DNA of 58,000 nucleotides from Diphasiastrum complanatum (taxonomy: Eukaryota > Streptophyta > Lycopodiopsida > Lycopodiales > Lycopodiaceae), in NCBI GenBank assembly GCA_029204225.1, contig CM055102.1, positions 41,941,229 through 41,999,228 on the forward strand, in the 5' to 3' direction. Of this stretch, positions 22,096 through 32,937 are shown piece by piece (within the stretch, counting starts at the first letter, position 1; each line of letters opens with the position of its first letter). Made by a program: the position numbers and the translations under genes. The notes under the pieces were generated by a model. That model made no database searches. It was not told the origin of the DNA and was given only the letters and a program-made list of their open reading frames with translations.

Positions 22096-23880
22096 TGCTT
22101 CTGATGAAATGATACTTCAGTCCAATGTGCTTACTCCTAGAATGAAATCTAGGGTTTGTTGATAAAACAATGACACTTTGATTATCACAAAATAATGTCG
22201 TCAAAGCATATTGATTCAGACCGATATTCTGAGAGTAAGCTCCTCAACCAAATTGCTTCCTTTGTAGCTTGAGAGGCTGCGATATACTCTGATTCAGTGG
22301 AAGATAGAGCTATTGAGGATTGCTTGCGACTGTTCCAAAAAATTGGACCATTATTGAGGAAGAATGTAAATTCGAAAGTGGATTTACAAGTGTCTACATC
22401 TCCTGCCCAACTTGCATCTGTGTAACCATTGAGTAAATTGAGTTTGTCGTTGCCAACTGCTCCATGACAAATGCAAAAGTCCATAGTAGCTCAAAGATAT
22501 CTCATGACTCTGATAAGAGCTTTCCAATGTGTTACACTAGGATTAGTCATAAACTGACTGAGAGAGCTTTTGTCAAAAGTTATGTCTGGCCTAGTACAGA
22601 TCATGGCGTACATAAGAGATCCTATAATAGAATAGTAAGGATACTCATGCATCCACTGCTTCTCATGAATTGTTTGGGGACACTGGTCCTTTGCCAATTT
22701 GAGACCTAGTTCCATTGGTGAGAGAGCTGACTTGCAATTAATCAGATTATATCTGACTAACATGTTGTAGATGTACCTCTGTTGTGTAATGTAGACCAAC
22801 TTCTGTTTTCTATCTCTGTGGATTTGTATACCAAGGCAAAAATGAACTTCGCCCAGATTGGTCATGTCGAATTCGGAAGATAGCATTGTCTTGGCCTCTT
22901 TTATCAAATCGGTACTATTGCTGAAAAGCAATGTATCATCCACGTATAAAGTGATAATGATAAAAGACTGCTGCACTACTTTGAAGTAAACATTTGAATC
23001 TGAAGAGCTAGGTGTGTAGTCGTGATCAATAAGAAAAGTATTAATTCTTTGAAACCATGCTCGAGCAGATTGCTTCAAGCCATAAAGTGCTTTATGGAGT
23101 TTAACACATGATTGTGTTTACCCTTGATACTGTAACCTTTGAGTTGCACCATGTAAATGTCTTCTTCAATAACTCCATTGTGATATGTTGTCTTGTATAC
23201 TTGAGAAAATCCTCTGGTGATAAGTCGTGCCTTTCTCTTATTAATGCTTCCATCTGCGTTTTACTTGATTTTGAAAATCCATTTGCAATCAACTACATTT
23301 TTGCTAGTAGGTAATTCGACAATTATCCATGTCTGGTTCTTCATAAGAGATGAATACTCTTTATCCATAGCTTCTTTCCAGAGATGGGAATCAGGCTGAT
23401 TGAGTGCCTCTTGGACAGACATTGGTTCCTAAACAAGGTAGGCTACAGACTCGTTGATGTAACCGATTAGGTGGTTTGCTTGCTCTTGAAGATCTTCTCG
23501 ATAATAGAGATTATTTCCATCATACTGTAGTTGCTGAATTGTAACATCATCATCTTCTTGTTGTTCATCAAAAGTAGAAGAGCTTGGATCTTCAATGGAA
23601 ATAGTCGACTGAGGAACTGGAAAGTTCAATTTGTCAAAAGAATCTAATAGGTCGGCTACATGGGGACTGCCTTTTCCTTTGAGGTCTTGAAAATAATCTT
23701 CGATGGGAATATCTTTGATTCGATGGAGTCAAACAACTTGTAGGCTTGAACTGAAGTAGTGTAGCTGGTTAAAATACATTTGATACTTTGAAAGTTGAGC
23801 AGATTTGAGTAGCTAGTGAGAATCAATTCACAAATTGTTGTAAGATCTTTCATAGGAGGAGATAGTACTCAATTATTGGA
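22096..23880 (-). pseudogene. Copia RT-RNase H remnant (copia C', minus strand)
   Basis: Read from 23880 down: a linker (DDDVTIQQLQYDGN, about 23550), the RT start (WIF at about 23280 and RGFSQVYKT at about 23190), then NGVIEEDIYMVQ-like sequence. Next comes the open frame 23078-22491 with ARAWFQRINTFLIDHDY, the catalytic LYVDDTLLF box and the MTNLGEVHFCLGIQIHR block. RNase H follows at 22484-22185 (TDASWAGDV, SSTESEYIAASQATKEAIWL) and ends near 22100 with NPRFHSRSKHI in another frame. About 45 residues around the first catalytic aspartate are deleted at SQVYKT/TYHNGV, and several frameshifts are present. Gag, protease and integrase are missing. The 5' LTR of this copy may be 28691-29239, on the far side of copia D. 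Confidence 0.85.
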
Positions 23881-23939
23881 TCCTATTGAAAGTGTGTAAC
23901 AACATTTATTGTTGATCATTTGAGTTTTCTTCACTTCAA

Positions 23940-26900
23940 ATGTCTTCAATGGGTTCATCCTTGTTGGAACCAAGTGAAAGATTGACCACTTCAAATTATT
24001 CAATTTGGAAAATGAGGATGGAGTCCATCTTGATCCTTCAAGACGTGATGGACATAGTTCTTGGCCTCGAAGAAGATCCACAAGTTCTTCAAGAGGTTCA
24101 AAAATACAAAAAGAGAGCTAGGATGGCTCTCCACTACATTAAGATGAATGTCTCTAATGAGATATTGAGGGAGATAGGTACTTGTACAACAGCCGAAGAA
24201 GCTTGGGATTGTCTCAAGACTATCTATGAGGCTAAGAATACCTCTAGGCTTCTCACTCTTAGGAATCAAATCTTTCAAAGTAGCCAAAAGAGTGATGAGA
24301 GTGCATCTAGTTATGTTTTGAGAGTAAAATATATTCCTAGAGAGCTTGCTTGCATTGGTGATTCCATCAATCAAAATGAGCTAGTTCAAGTCATTCTCAA
24401 TGGCTTGAGAAGTGAATTTGATAACCTTGTCCAATCCTATGCCATTAAGGAGGAGCTACCAAGTTTGGAGGCTCTCCAAAGTGTGCTAATTTCAGAAGAA
24501 TCAAGACAAGAGTACAAGCTCTTGAGGATGGACAAGCTTTCTCTCACTCATAATGATGGCAAAGCTCTCTTTGCCAAGGATAAGCACAAAGAGAGGAGCA
24601 AGAACCAACATCAACAATCCTCAAGAAAGGACAAAGTCAAATCCAAAGACAAAGATGAGGAGGAAGATGATTCCTCTAATGCTTCATCATCCAAGCTCAA
24701 GAAGAAGAAGAAGATCAAGTGTTTTTATTGTGGCAAGAAAGGTCATTATGCCACCAATTGCTTCAAAAAGAAGAATCAACTCAAGCAAGCCAATATTACC
24801 AATGAGAAGGAAGACACTATTGCAAGTGATGGAGAGGGATCTCTTATGGTCTCTAGTTTCTCATCTACTCCTTTCAAGAAGGACGGCCTATGGTATATTG
24901 ATAGTGGAGCCTCTTCACATATGTGTAGCTCCAAGGACTCTTTCTTTTCTATTGCACCTTATGATGGAGTGAAGAAATCAATATACACTGCAAATGATTT
25001 TGAATGTCCTATTGAAGGCATAGGGAACATTCTCTTGAAGCTTGCATCCTCTAAAGTTCTTTCTCTCTCTAGAGTTCTTTATGTACCTAAGCTTACCAAG
25101 AATCTTATTAGTGTTGGCCAATTGCTTGATAATGGCCTTGATGTAAAATTCAATGTTGATACTTGCACTGTCAAGAAGAATGATGAGATACTTGCATTAG
25201 GATCTAGATTTGGTGGCATCTATAAACTAGATCCAAATGAGTATGTGAATGCTTGTAATGTTGCTCTTGTGAGCAAACTCTCTATGGAGGAATTATGGCA
25301 TAGGAGGTTGGGACATCCCAACTACAAATCCATGCTCTCTATGATCAAAGAGTCCAAAGCTATTGGCTTGCCAAAGTCATTCTCCAAGAAGATCAAGCCT
25401 TGTGAGGCTTGTGCTATTGCTAAATCTCACAAAAAGCCATTTACAAGATCTTCTATCAAAAGCAAGCATCCTTTGGAGTTAATCCACTCGGATGTGCATT
25501 TCTCATCAACTACAAGCAAGGGAGGAGCCACTTGTTTTGTTACTTTCATTGATGATTTCACAAGATTCACTTGGATATATCTTCTTGCTTCAAAATCTAT
25601 GGTGTTTGATCATTTCCTTATTTTCAAAGCTTATGTAGAGAAGCAATTCTCATTCAAGATTAAAGCTCTTAGAAGTGATGGAGGTGGTGAATATATCTCC
25701 AATAAATTTCAAGATTTTTGTGAGCTTGAAGGCATTAAAAGAGAGTTTTCTTGTGCCTACTCTCCATCTCAAAATGGAGTGGCCGAGAGAAAGAATAGAT
25801 CTCTATGGGAATGTGCAAAATCTATGAGAATTGAGGCATCTTTGCCCAAAGATTTTTGGGGAGAAGCCATTAATTGTGCAAATTATCTTTGCAATAGGCT
25901 CCCACATATAGCTCTTGGAGGAAAGTCACCATATGAAATCTTATTTTTGAAGAAGCCTAAGGTTGATCACCTTAGAGTTTTTGGATGCTTATGCTTTGTC
26001 CATATTCCCTTGGAAACAAGGAAGAAGGAAGATCCTAGTGCATGCAAAGGGATCATGGTTGGATACTCATCCACCAAGAAGGCCTATAGAGTCTTTATAC
26101 TCTCTACTTCTCAAGTTGTTGAAAGTAGAGATGTTGTCTTTCATGAAGATCAACACTCATCATTTGAAGAGGCCGAGATCAAGAAATCTATGGATGCATC
26201 ATCAATTATTGATTTTGAAGACAATCATGATGTGATGGGGTCGAGATTTGAAGAAGGCTCTCCTCGGATTTTTTCACCAAGAAGATCCATGAGATATAGA
26301 TCCGAGCCTAAGAGGCTCTCATATGTTGACAAAGGCAAACAACTGGATCTTGGTTCCACTAATTATGTTTTTTATGTCTCTCATGAAGAGCTAAAAAATG
26401 TACAAGAGGCACTCAATACCAAGGAGTGGTATGATGCCATGAAGCAAGAGTATGATGCATTGATCACCAACAATACTTGGGAGCTTGTGGATCCTCCTCC
26501 CAACAAGCATGTGATTGGTTGCAAGTGGGTATTTCTGATCAAGTTCAATCATGATGGCACCATCAACAAGCATAAAGCAAGATTATGTGCCAAAGGATTT
26601 GCTCAAATCCATGGTCTTGATTATGAGGAGACCTTTGCACCCGTTGCAAAGATGGTGACAATAAGAATTCTTATTTCTCTTGCTTGTTTTTTCAAGTGGA
26701 AGGTGTTCCAATTAGATGTATCCAATGCTTTTCTAAATGGTTATCTTGAGGAGGAGATCTATATGGAACAACCTCAAGGATTCATCAAGGATGAGTCCAA
26801 AGTGTGCTTGCTCTTCAAAAGTCTTTATGGACTCAAGCAAGCACCAAGATCGTGGTACTCAAGACTTAACTCTTTTCTTATCTCACTAGGATTTACTCTT

Positions 26901-27929
26901 AGTGACTATGATCCTTCCATGTATCTAAAGTTTGTTGATAGAAATATTGTCATTCTTCTAATTTATGTTGATGACATTATTCCATGTGGAAGTTGTATCA
27001 AGCTAGTTGATGAAACCAAGCTAACACTTGGATGTGAGTTTAAAATGCAAGATCTAGGAGAGATACATTACATCCTAGGCCTAGAAATTGATTTTTATGA
27101 AAATCATGTCTTTATATGCCAATCTAGATATGCTCACTCTATGTTGTAAAAATTCCATATGGAAAATTCTAAGAGCATAGATACTCCAATGGAGCAAATT
27201 GTAAAAGATCCTAATAAAGGTGATGAAAGATCCTTTGAGGACATCACACTTTTTAGGAGTCTTGTAGGCTCCTTGATTTGGCTTACCATTACTAGGCCCG
27301 ATCTTAGTTTTTGTGTGCACAAATTGAGTCAATTTATGCAAGATCCTAAGATCCATGATTGGAAGATGGCCAAGAGGATTCTAAGATATGTATCTTCATC
27401 TTGTGATTATGGTCTACTCTATAAAAGTGAAGATCTATCCATTATTGGCTACTCGGATTCGGACTTTGCAAGTGACAAGATGGATCAAAAGTCTATTAGT
27501 GCATACACTATCTTTCTTGGAGGCAATCTAATACCTTGGCTTTCCAAAAAGCAAGATACTATATCTCTCTCTTCATGTGAGGCCGAGTACAAAGCACTCA
27601 CTACAACTACCAAAGAAGTGCTTTGGATCAAGAAGTTATTAATGGAACTAAAGTGCATCAAGGAGGATGATCTACCAATGATCAAGTGTGATAACATCTC
27701 GGCCCAAGCTCTTGCCAATAATCCCATATTTCATGCAAGAAGCAAGCACATAGAAGTGGCACACCATTTTGTGAGAGAAAAGCTTATTGGAGGAGAAATC
27801 TATTTGGAGCATGTCAACTCGTCCTCTTGTATTGCCGATCTACTCACCAAGCCTTTGAGCAAAAGTGCTTTCATCAAGCATAGATCTAATCTTGGAGTTA
27901 TATCAAGATCAATGCTCAAATCTTCATAG
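23940..27929 (+). CDS. Ty1/copia Gag-Pol polyprotein (copia D), one internal stop
   Basis: One continuous frame of about 1329 codons, broken only by a TAA at 27147-27149. Order is Ty1/copia: Gag (residues 1-250), zinc knuckle CFYCGKKGHYATNC (261-274), protease DSG (321-323, in IDSGASSHM), integrase zinc finger starting at H454 (HRRLGHPN ... CEACAIAK), and integrase core D518, D580 and E616 with the standard 35-residue D-E spacing. RT carries YVDD at 1009-1012. After the stop, RNase H reads GYSDSDFASD, SSCEAEYKALTTTTKEVLWI and HARSKHIEVAHHFVRE. All key catalytic residues I checked are present. The stop falls between RT and RNase H (SML then KFHMENSKS), so RNase H would be lost unless read through. 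A polypurine tract and 3' LTR follow at once. No 5' LTR or PBS is found upstream, where copia C' sequence lies within about 60 bp. The element is the youngest-looking in the window but 5'-truncated. Confidence 0.95.
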
Positions 27930-27935
27930 ATAATT

Positions 27936-27947
27936 TTTTAGGAGGAG
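27936..27947 (+). other. Polypurine tract of copia D
   Basis: TTTTAGGAGGAG ends immediately before the TGTGAAGAATTG start of the 3' LTR and 7 bp after the polyprotein stop. Confidence 0.8.
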
Positions 27948-28687
27948 TGTGAAGAATTGAAAAAGATTATCTATGTTAGATATAGGGGTCTTATGTTTTT
28001 TACATCAAGCATCTAGGTGTAGGATGTTGATAGGAATAAATTTGGCATAGATGGCAAATTATGCATTTCCACTTGTAATGCCACTATTGAGCCAAAATAG
28101 AGTAAGAGGCTAAACACTTGCTAATTAGAGTGTAGACAAGTGTAAAGTTTTTGCTTGATGAATTCCAAGAGGTCCAATAGGATTTAGAGGTGGAACCTTG
28201 TGAGGTCCAATAGGAAATTGAGGTGTGCTTGAATATAGTCCAATAGAATTAAGGGGTGCATAGATCAATGATCCAATAGGATCAAGAGGTGACAAAATAT
28301 GGTCCAATCATAGTTAAGCATAGTGGTAGCTCGTGGTCCTACTAGTATCATTGTACTCCTCATTTTGAATGCAATTTGATTTGGTAATTTCATGGATTTT
28401 GTGAGTTATTGAATTTATAGCTTTCTCTCTCTACCCAAGAGCTCATGATGCATTTTCTCTCTCTACCCGAGGAGAGCAGCTTGTTTTTACTTAGATTATT
28501 TTTTGAATACCTCCCACACGTGTGAGTGAGAGTTGGAAGTGATTGAATGCATGTAGTAGTGTGTTTTTGCCATAGGATTCAAGATTGATCTTGAATCTCA
28601 ATCTAGTCTTGATCTTGATGCATCTACACACCTTAGGAGATCACAAGTACATGTAGTGGACAATCCACACGTGTGAAATTCAACACA
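27948..28687 (+). mobile_element. Copia D 3' LTR
   Basis: A 740-bp LTR from TGTGAAGAATTG to AAATTCAACACA. The start matches the polypurine-tract border. The end is where sequence changes to the interrupted copia C-type LTR (28688 on). It contains a regular CCAAT repeat in the front half, CT-rich stretches at about 28420-28470, and two CACACGTGTG palindromes (28515 and 28668). Related LTRs lie at 53288-54103 and, inverted, at 40908-41609. Confidence 0.85.
28171..28310 (+). promoter_or_regulatory. 33-bp-spaced CCAAT repeats in copia D LTR
   Basis: CCAAT occurs at 28174, 28207, 28240, 28273 and 28304, at steps of 33, 33, 33 and 31 bp, within imperfect GGTCCAATAGGATTTAGAGG units. The regular phase suggests a tandem U3 enhancer. 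Function is inferred only. Confidence 0.6.
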
Positions 28688-28690
28688 CGA

Positions 28691-29239
28691 GCATTCATCC
28701 AATTCCTTCTCAGAAACCGATTGCTGATAAGCGGTGAAAATTGTTCGTAAATAATCTGTCTGCATAAATGAACTAAAACTGTCACTCTGCAGAAATGAAC
28801 TGCCACAGGCGACAGTGTCGCAAAAAATCGCCAATGTCGGCTTTCTGTGAAAAAGATGACAATGTCATTAAATCTCATTTCCTTAATATGGGGGTAGCTC
28901 CACACTTTGCCAGAGTCATTTCCTTAACATTTGAGGCACTTTGAAAAATGCAAAAAATGTGACTCTGCATTTTTACTCGCAAATTCTGATAGGCAAAAAA
29001 TGCAAAAAAGATGACACTACTTTTTTTACACGTAATTCCTGATAGGTGACACTGTGTGGATTGTAGAGAGAGAAAATGCGACATTGTTGTCAAACTCCGT
29101 GTATTTCTGCAGACTGTGTAAAAACACTTGTAAAATCTACGAACTGTGGAAAGACACAAGAAAATCCGCAGAACTGGATAAACAATGGATGAGGATTAAA
29201 GACGATTAGTTGATTAGTAAGAAGAAGAATAATCCAACA
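28691..29239 (-). mobile_element. Partial copia C-type LTR (minus strand)
   Basis: Inverse match to 13978-14560, starting TGTTGGATT at 29239. It includes the ACACTGTC core repeats and the AATATGGGGGTAGC segment. It is cut at GCATTCATCC (28691-28700), next to the end of the copia D LTR. Copia D therefore seems to have inserted here, separating this LTR from the minus-strand pol at 22096-23880. Confidence 0.75.
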
Positions 29240-29242
29240 TAG

Positions 29243-29460
29243 ACAACATATCTCAATGGAGTTATCGAAGAAGACATTTACATGGTGCAACCCGAAGGTT
29301 ATATTATCGAGAGTAAACACAATCATGTGTGTAAACTCCATAAGCCACTTTATGGCTTAAGGCAATCTGCTTGAGCATGGTTTCAAAGGATCAATATTTT
29401 CCTTATTGATCATGGCTACATACCAAGTTCTTCATATTTGAATGTTTACTTCAAGATATT
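29243..29460 (+). pseudogene. Copia RT fragment
   Basis: The plus strand encodes GVIEEDIYMVQPEGYIIESK, then HKPLYGLRQSA and AWFQRINIFLIDHGYIPSSS. This is the RT segment before the YVDD box, in the same family as copia C'. It has one in-frame stop and begins directly beside the inverted LTR. It stops at a telomere-like tract before reaching the catalytic box. Confidence 0.8.
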
Positions 29461-29463
29461 TAT

Positions 29464-29487
29464 CCTAAACCCTAAACCCTAAACCCC
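29464..29487. repeat. Interstitial telomere-like tract
   Basis: CCTAAACCCTAAACCCTAAA plus CCCC, about three plant telomere units, lies exactly where the copia RT fragment ends. Confidence 0.85.
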
Positions 29488-29619
29488 ATGCATGCATCTA
29501 AGGGGCCCACTCCAAATTCAAATTATCCTTTACCCACATTTTGGATGGATTTTAGAGATGATTGCTAGGTGAAGGAACAGTCGGGTCGTATTTCAGAATG
29601 GTGAAGTAAAGTTGATATC

Positions 29620-30146
29620 CAAGTTTTTCACATTCCAAATCTGATAAAAAATTTGCTCTCAATAAGCAGAATCACTGACTTTGGTTTTAGGATTGAATTC
29701 AATATAGAGTACTGCACTATTCTTGACAAGTCTCGGAAAGTTTTAGCCTTCAGGAGAAGATGTGGCCATCTTTACAAGCTTAGTCACTGCTATTCTTCAA
29801 ATAATCAAGCTCTTCTTACTTCCAAATCAACTGACATGCTTTGAAATTTCAGATTAGGCCATCTAAATTTCAGTAGTATTCATCAAATGTTGAATCACAA
29901 TCTAGTGCGAGATCTTCCTTCCATTAGCAAATCAAATTCTCCATGTAAAAGTTGTATTATCAACAAACATGCGAGAAGTCCATTCATTTCTGATTCAATC
30001 CATACTTCTAATGATTTGCTAGACCTTATACACATTGACATTTGTGGCCCAATCATATACTACTTCCACAAGCGGAGCCCTCTATTCTCTGTCATTCATT
30101 GATGAGTTTTCTCGAAGAACTGTCACTTATTTTCTAAAGAACAAAT
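29620..30146 (+). pseudogene. Copia protease-integrase fragment
   Basis: Reads IPNLIKNLLSISRITDFGFR, then the pre-integrase block RLGHLNFSSIHQML, the zinc-finger cysteines CKSCIINKHARSPF, and the integrase core LLDLIHIDICGP with FIDEFSRRTVTYFLKNKS. A stop lies near 29844 and a frame change near 30060. It ends at NKS, where the copia B LTR appears to start (TGTTAGAAATGG at 30147), so it was interrupted by that insertion. Confidence 0.8.
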
Positions 30147-30880
30147 CTGTTAGAAATGGTGAACTCCTGCAACTTTTCCACGACGCAAAGCGAAGCGACA
30201 TGAAGCGAAGGTCAAATGGCAAACAATTCGTGAAAGTCAACGTACCTCGAAAACCCTAAGACACGAAGCGAAGCGAAGCTCGAAAGTCGAATGATAACAT
30301 GTCTCCAGGACCAAAAAGACACGACACGACACAAAACGAATAGAAAATAAATGAAAGAAAATCTTGTGTGCTGGCAGCTACCAACTCAACGGGCGTAGAG
30401 TCTTAAACTCCACGCCTAGCTGAAACAATTAGCAATAATGGAGACTACCTGATTAGTTGATTAGCGTTAACTACTCTTGTAATTCTTTGTTTAGCTATCT
30501 TTTAAACTCCACACAATGGAGATATAAATTTTTTCTGGATCAAAAAGAATATACAGAGAATGTGCGTGAGCAGAGCAAAAAAGAAAAAAGAATAGAAAAG
30601 AAATAGTTGTGCATGAAAGTCTGCCAACGAGCAGAACACAGCAAAAGAGCAGAGCGTTAGGCTGCCAATGAGCGAGATACTGATCATCTTACTTTAAAAA
30701 TTAAACTCATAATACAGTTGCTCTACCTCGTGCATCTCTTTGTCTTCCGTTGTCTTGATTGCTAGAATGATATTTCTTCTGTGATCTGTAGTCACGTGTC
30801 TAGGATCTTGTAAACTTCCACATAAGAAAATTCAAAAGAAACAAATCTGTTCGCGATACAAACTAAACCCGTTCGTGACA
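30147..30880 (+). mobile_element. Copia B 5' LTR
   Basis: Runs from TGTTAGAAATGGTG, breaking the upstream integrase frame, to GTTCGTGACA, directly followed by a diverged primer-binding site. It includes repeated AAGCGAAGCGA motifs (30187-30275) and a TATA-type GATATAAATTTT at about 30520. The 734-bp length is typical for a copia LTR. The left border is inferred from where the integrase frame breaks. Confidence 0.65.
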
Positions 30881-30892
30881 TGACATCAGAGC
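30881..30892 (+). other. Primer-binding site of copia B (diverged)
   Basis: TGACATCAGAGC differs from TGGTATCAGAGC at two positions. It follows the terminal CA of the LTR without a gap and precedes gag by 52 bp. Confidence 0.7.
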
Positions 30893-30943
30893 CTACAAGT
30901 TATCACTACTAATATCTGAGCAGTGATTTTCTAGACAACACAA

Positions 30944-32010
30944 TATGGCTACAACGACCCAGACAAGAGTAGCAATCAGTCTTGATGGCACAAACTACAG
31001 GATATGAAAATTCAAAATCAGAACACTTCTGAAAGGCAAAGGCATCTGGTCGATGACCAAACTCTCAGAGGTATAGCCTCTAGAAGAAAACCTGAGGAGA
31101 GCTGAGTGGATCAGAAAGGATGAGCATGCAATGGCGATCATCATTTCATCCATCAGCAAAAATCTATTCATGCAGATTGAAAATTGCAAAAGCAGTCATG
31201 CAGCATGGAAAAGATTAAAATAGAAGTACGAAGTGAAGACTGCAGCTTCAGTGATGCATCTTCACAATCAGCTACAATCCATACGATGGGATGGCAACCA
31301 ATTAGACCAACATGTTGAGAAGATCATAATGATCTTCGTTAAACTCGCTATATCCAAGCACCAGGTCTCAGCACTACAACAGTTGATGTACTTCATGAAG
31401 TCTACCTACGTCCTATCAGTTGTTGAGAATGCTCATACTGAGTCTACCAAATATGACATTCAACAAAGCAATCAGTCTTGTCACTGATGAGAGACTGATG
31501 AGGGATGAAGGAGAAGAAAGCAGTGATCAAGAGAAAGCCCTCTTCACAAAAGGAAGGAAGAAAAACAAGAACAAACCCACATTCGACAAGATGAAGTCCT
31601 CGAATCAACAATCTTCTTCATGTGATCATTGTCACAAACTATACAGCCAACAAATGTTGGTTCAATCTAGCAATATCTTGCATGCACTGCAAGAAGAAGG
31701 GGCACTCTGCATACGATTGTAGATTCAACCCAAAAAAAAAAAAAAAACAAGGTTGAAAAAACAAATGTTGCAGAGTCATCCAAATATGTAGATAGAGGTG
31801 ATGAAGCCTTCACAATACCTGATGAAACTTCAATTGATTCAGGTGAAACATCACATATCACCTACAACAAGAAAATCTTGACCGACTTTAGAGAACTCAA
31901 AAATAACAGAGCAGTGATTCTAGGTGATGGGAGCAGACATGATGTCAAAGGCATTGGAACTCTACAGCTACGAACACTGTCAGGTCAACTAGAGCTTCCA
32001 GGAGCACTCA
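30944..32010 (+). pseudogene. Copia B gag and protease
   Basis: Gag starts MATTTQTRVAISLDGTNYRI and is interrupted by stops and a frame change. Readable blocks include RTLLKGKGIWSM, LHNQLQSIRWDGNQLDQHVE and VTDERLMRDEGEESSDQE. An intact zinc knuckle CMHCKKKGHSAYDC lies at about 31679-31720 in another frame. The protease active site follows as IDSGETSHIT (about 31832-31861), with LGDGSRHDVKGIGTLQL. An A16 tract (31731-31746) sits between knuckle and protease. After about 32010 the sequence jumps to RT, so integrase is deleted. Confidence 0.85.
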
Positions 32011-32099
32011 CTGAGGAAAGATCTGCTATCAGTCTCCAAGATGGCAGATCTTGGAATTTGAGTTTTGTTCGATGGCAATACATGTCGCATGATCGAGAA

Positions 32100-32518
32100 A
32101 ACTACAAACAAATTGCTGACGGTTGGATGCAGAGAAGGAAATCAGGCTAGTCACCAAAGGCTTTTCCTAGATTCTAAATCTGGATTAAGCTGAGACCTTC
32201 AGTCCTATTGTCAAACATGCTTCATTTCGATTACTTCTTTTCTATGTAGTTGCAGCAGATCTCGAAGTCCACCAAATGGATGTCCAGACCACTTTCCTCA
32301 ATGGGACTATCGAAGAGAAAATCTATATGTCACAGCTAGAGGGATATGAACTGAAATGTAAGGAGCACCACTTGTGCGAAATCCACAAGGCTCTATATGG
32401 TCTAAAACAATCACCAAAAGTCTAGTTTCAGAAAATCAATACATTTCTAATCCAGAACGTTTTTATTCCAAACTCAACAGACTCAAATATTCATTATCAT
32501 CTCTCTTTATATAGATGA
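32100..32518 (+). pseudogene. Copia B reverse transcriptase, cut in its active site
   Basis: Reads AETFSPIVKHASFRLLLFYV, VAADLEVHQMDVQTTFLNGT, IEEKIYMSQLEGYE and HKALYGLKQSPK, then runs to the catalytic box as YIDD at about 32505. Right after it comes the TGTGAGAAATTTC start of another LTR, so the insertion fell inside the RT active site. Point stops are present. Confidence 0.85.
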
Positions 32519-32937
32519 TGTGAGAAATTTCAACTAGTTTTGCTATTTTGGTCATTATTGTATATTTGGCAATTGAGGCCAATTTTTATATTAGACTTAT
32601 AGTTTGACTTTTCAAAGTTATATTAGTCAAAAATCATATGAATAAACACTTTTTGAAAGTGTGGGAAAGTGTAGTACACGAGTTTTAGAGATTCAAGTTT
32701 GAATGTGGAGACATTTGAATCTAGTCCACATTAATGCTAGGGTTTTTGTTATGGAGGGAAACCAAACTCATTATTGAGTCATGGATCTATTATATATAAC
32801 TCTGCACTCATGGGAAGAGACACATTCTCTCTCTTATCTCACTTCATGCTTATACATGAGTTCTCCTGGGTTCATCTATCCATTGGTGCACTATATTTGT
32901 GATATCTTATAATCTTGGGTGTGGAATGTTTCCAATG
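32519..32937 (+). mobile_element. Copia F-type LTR (plus strand)
   Basis: Starts TGTGAGAAATTTCAACTAG and matches the inverse of 38740-39109 over most of its length, including the GGTTCATCTATCCATTG block. A TATA motif (TATTATATATAAC) lies at about 32787. No primer-binding site is found, because gag sequence begins directly at the 3' side. Confidence 0.75.
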
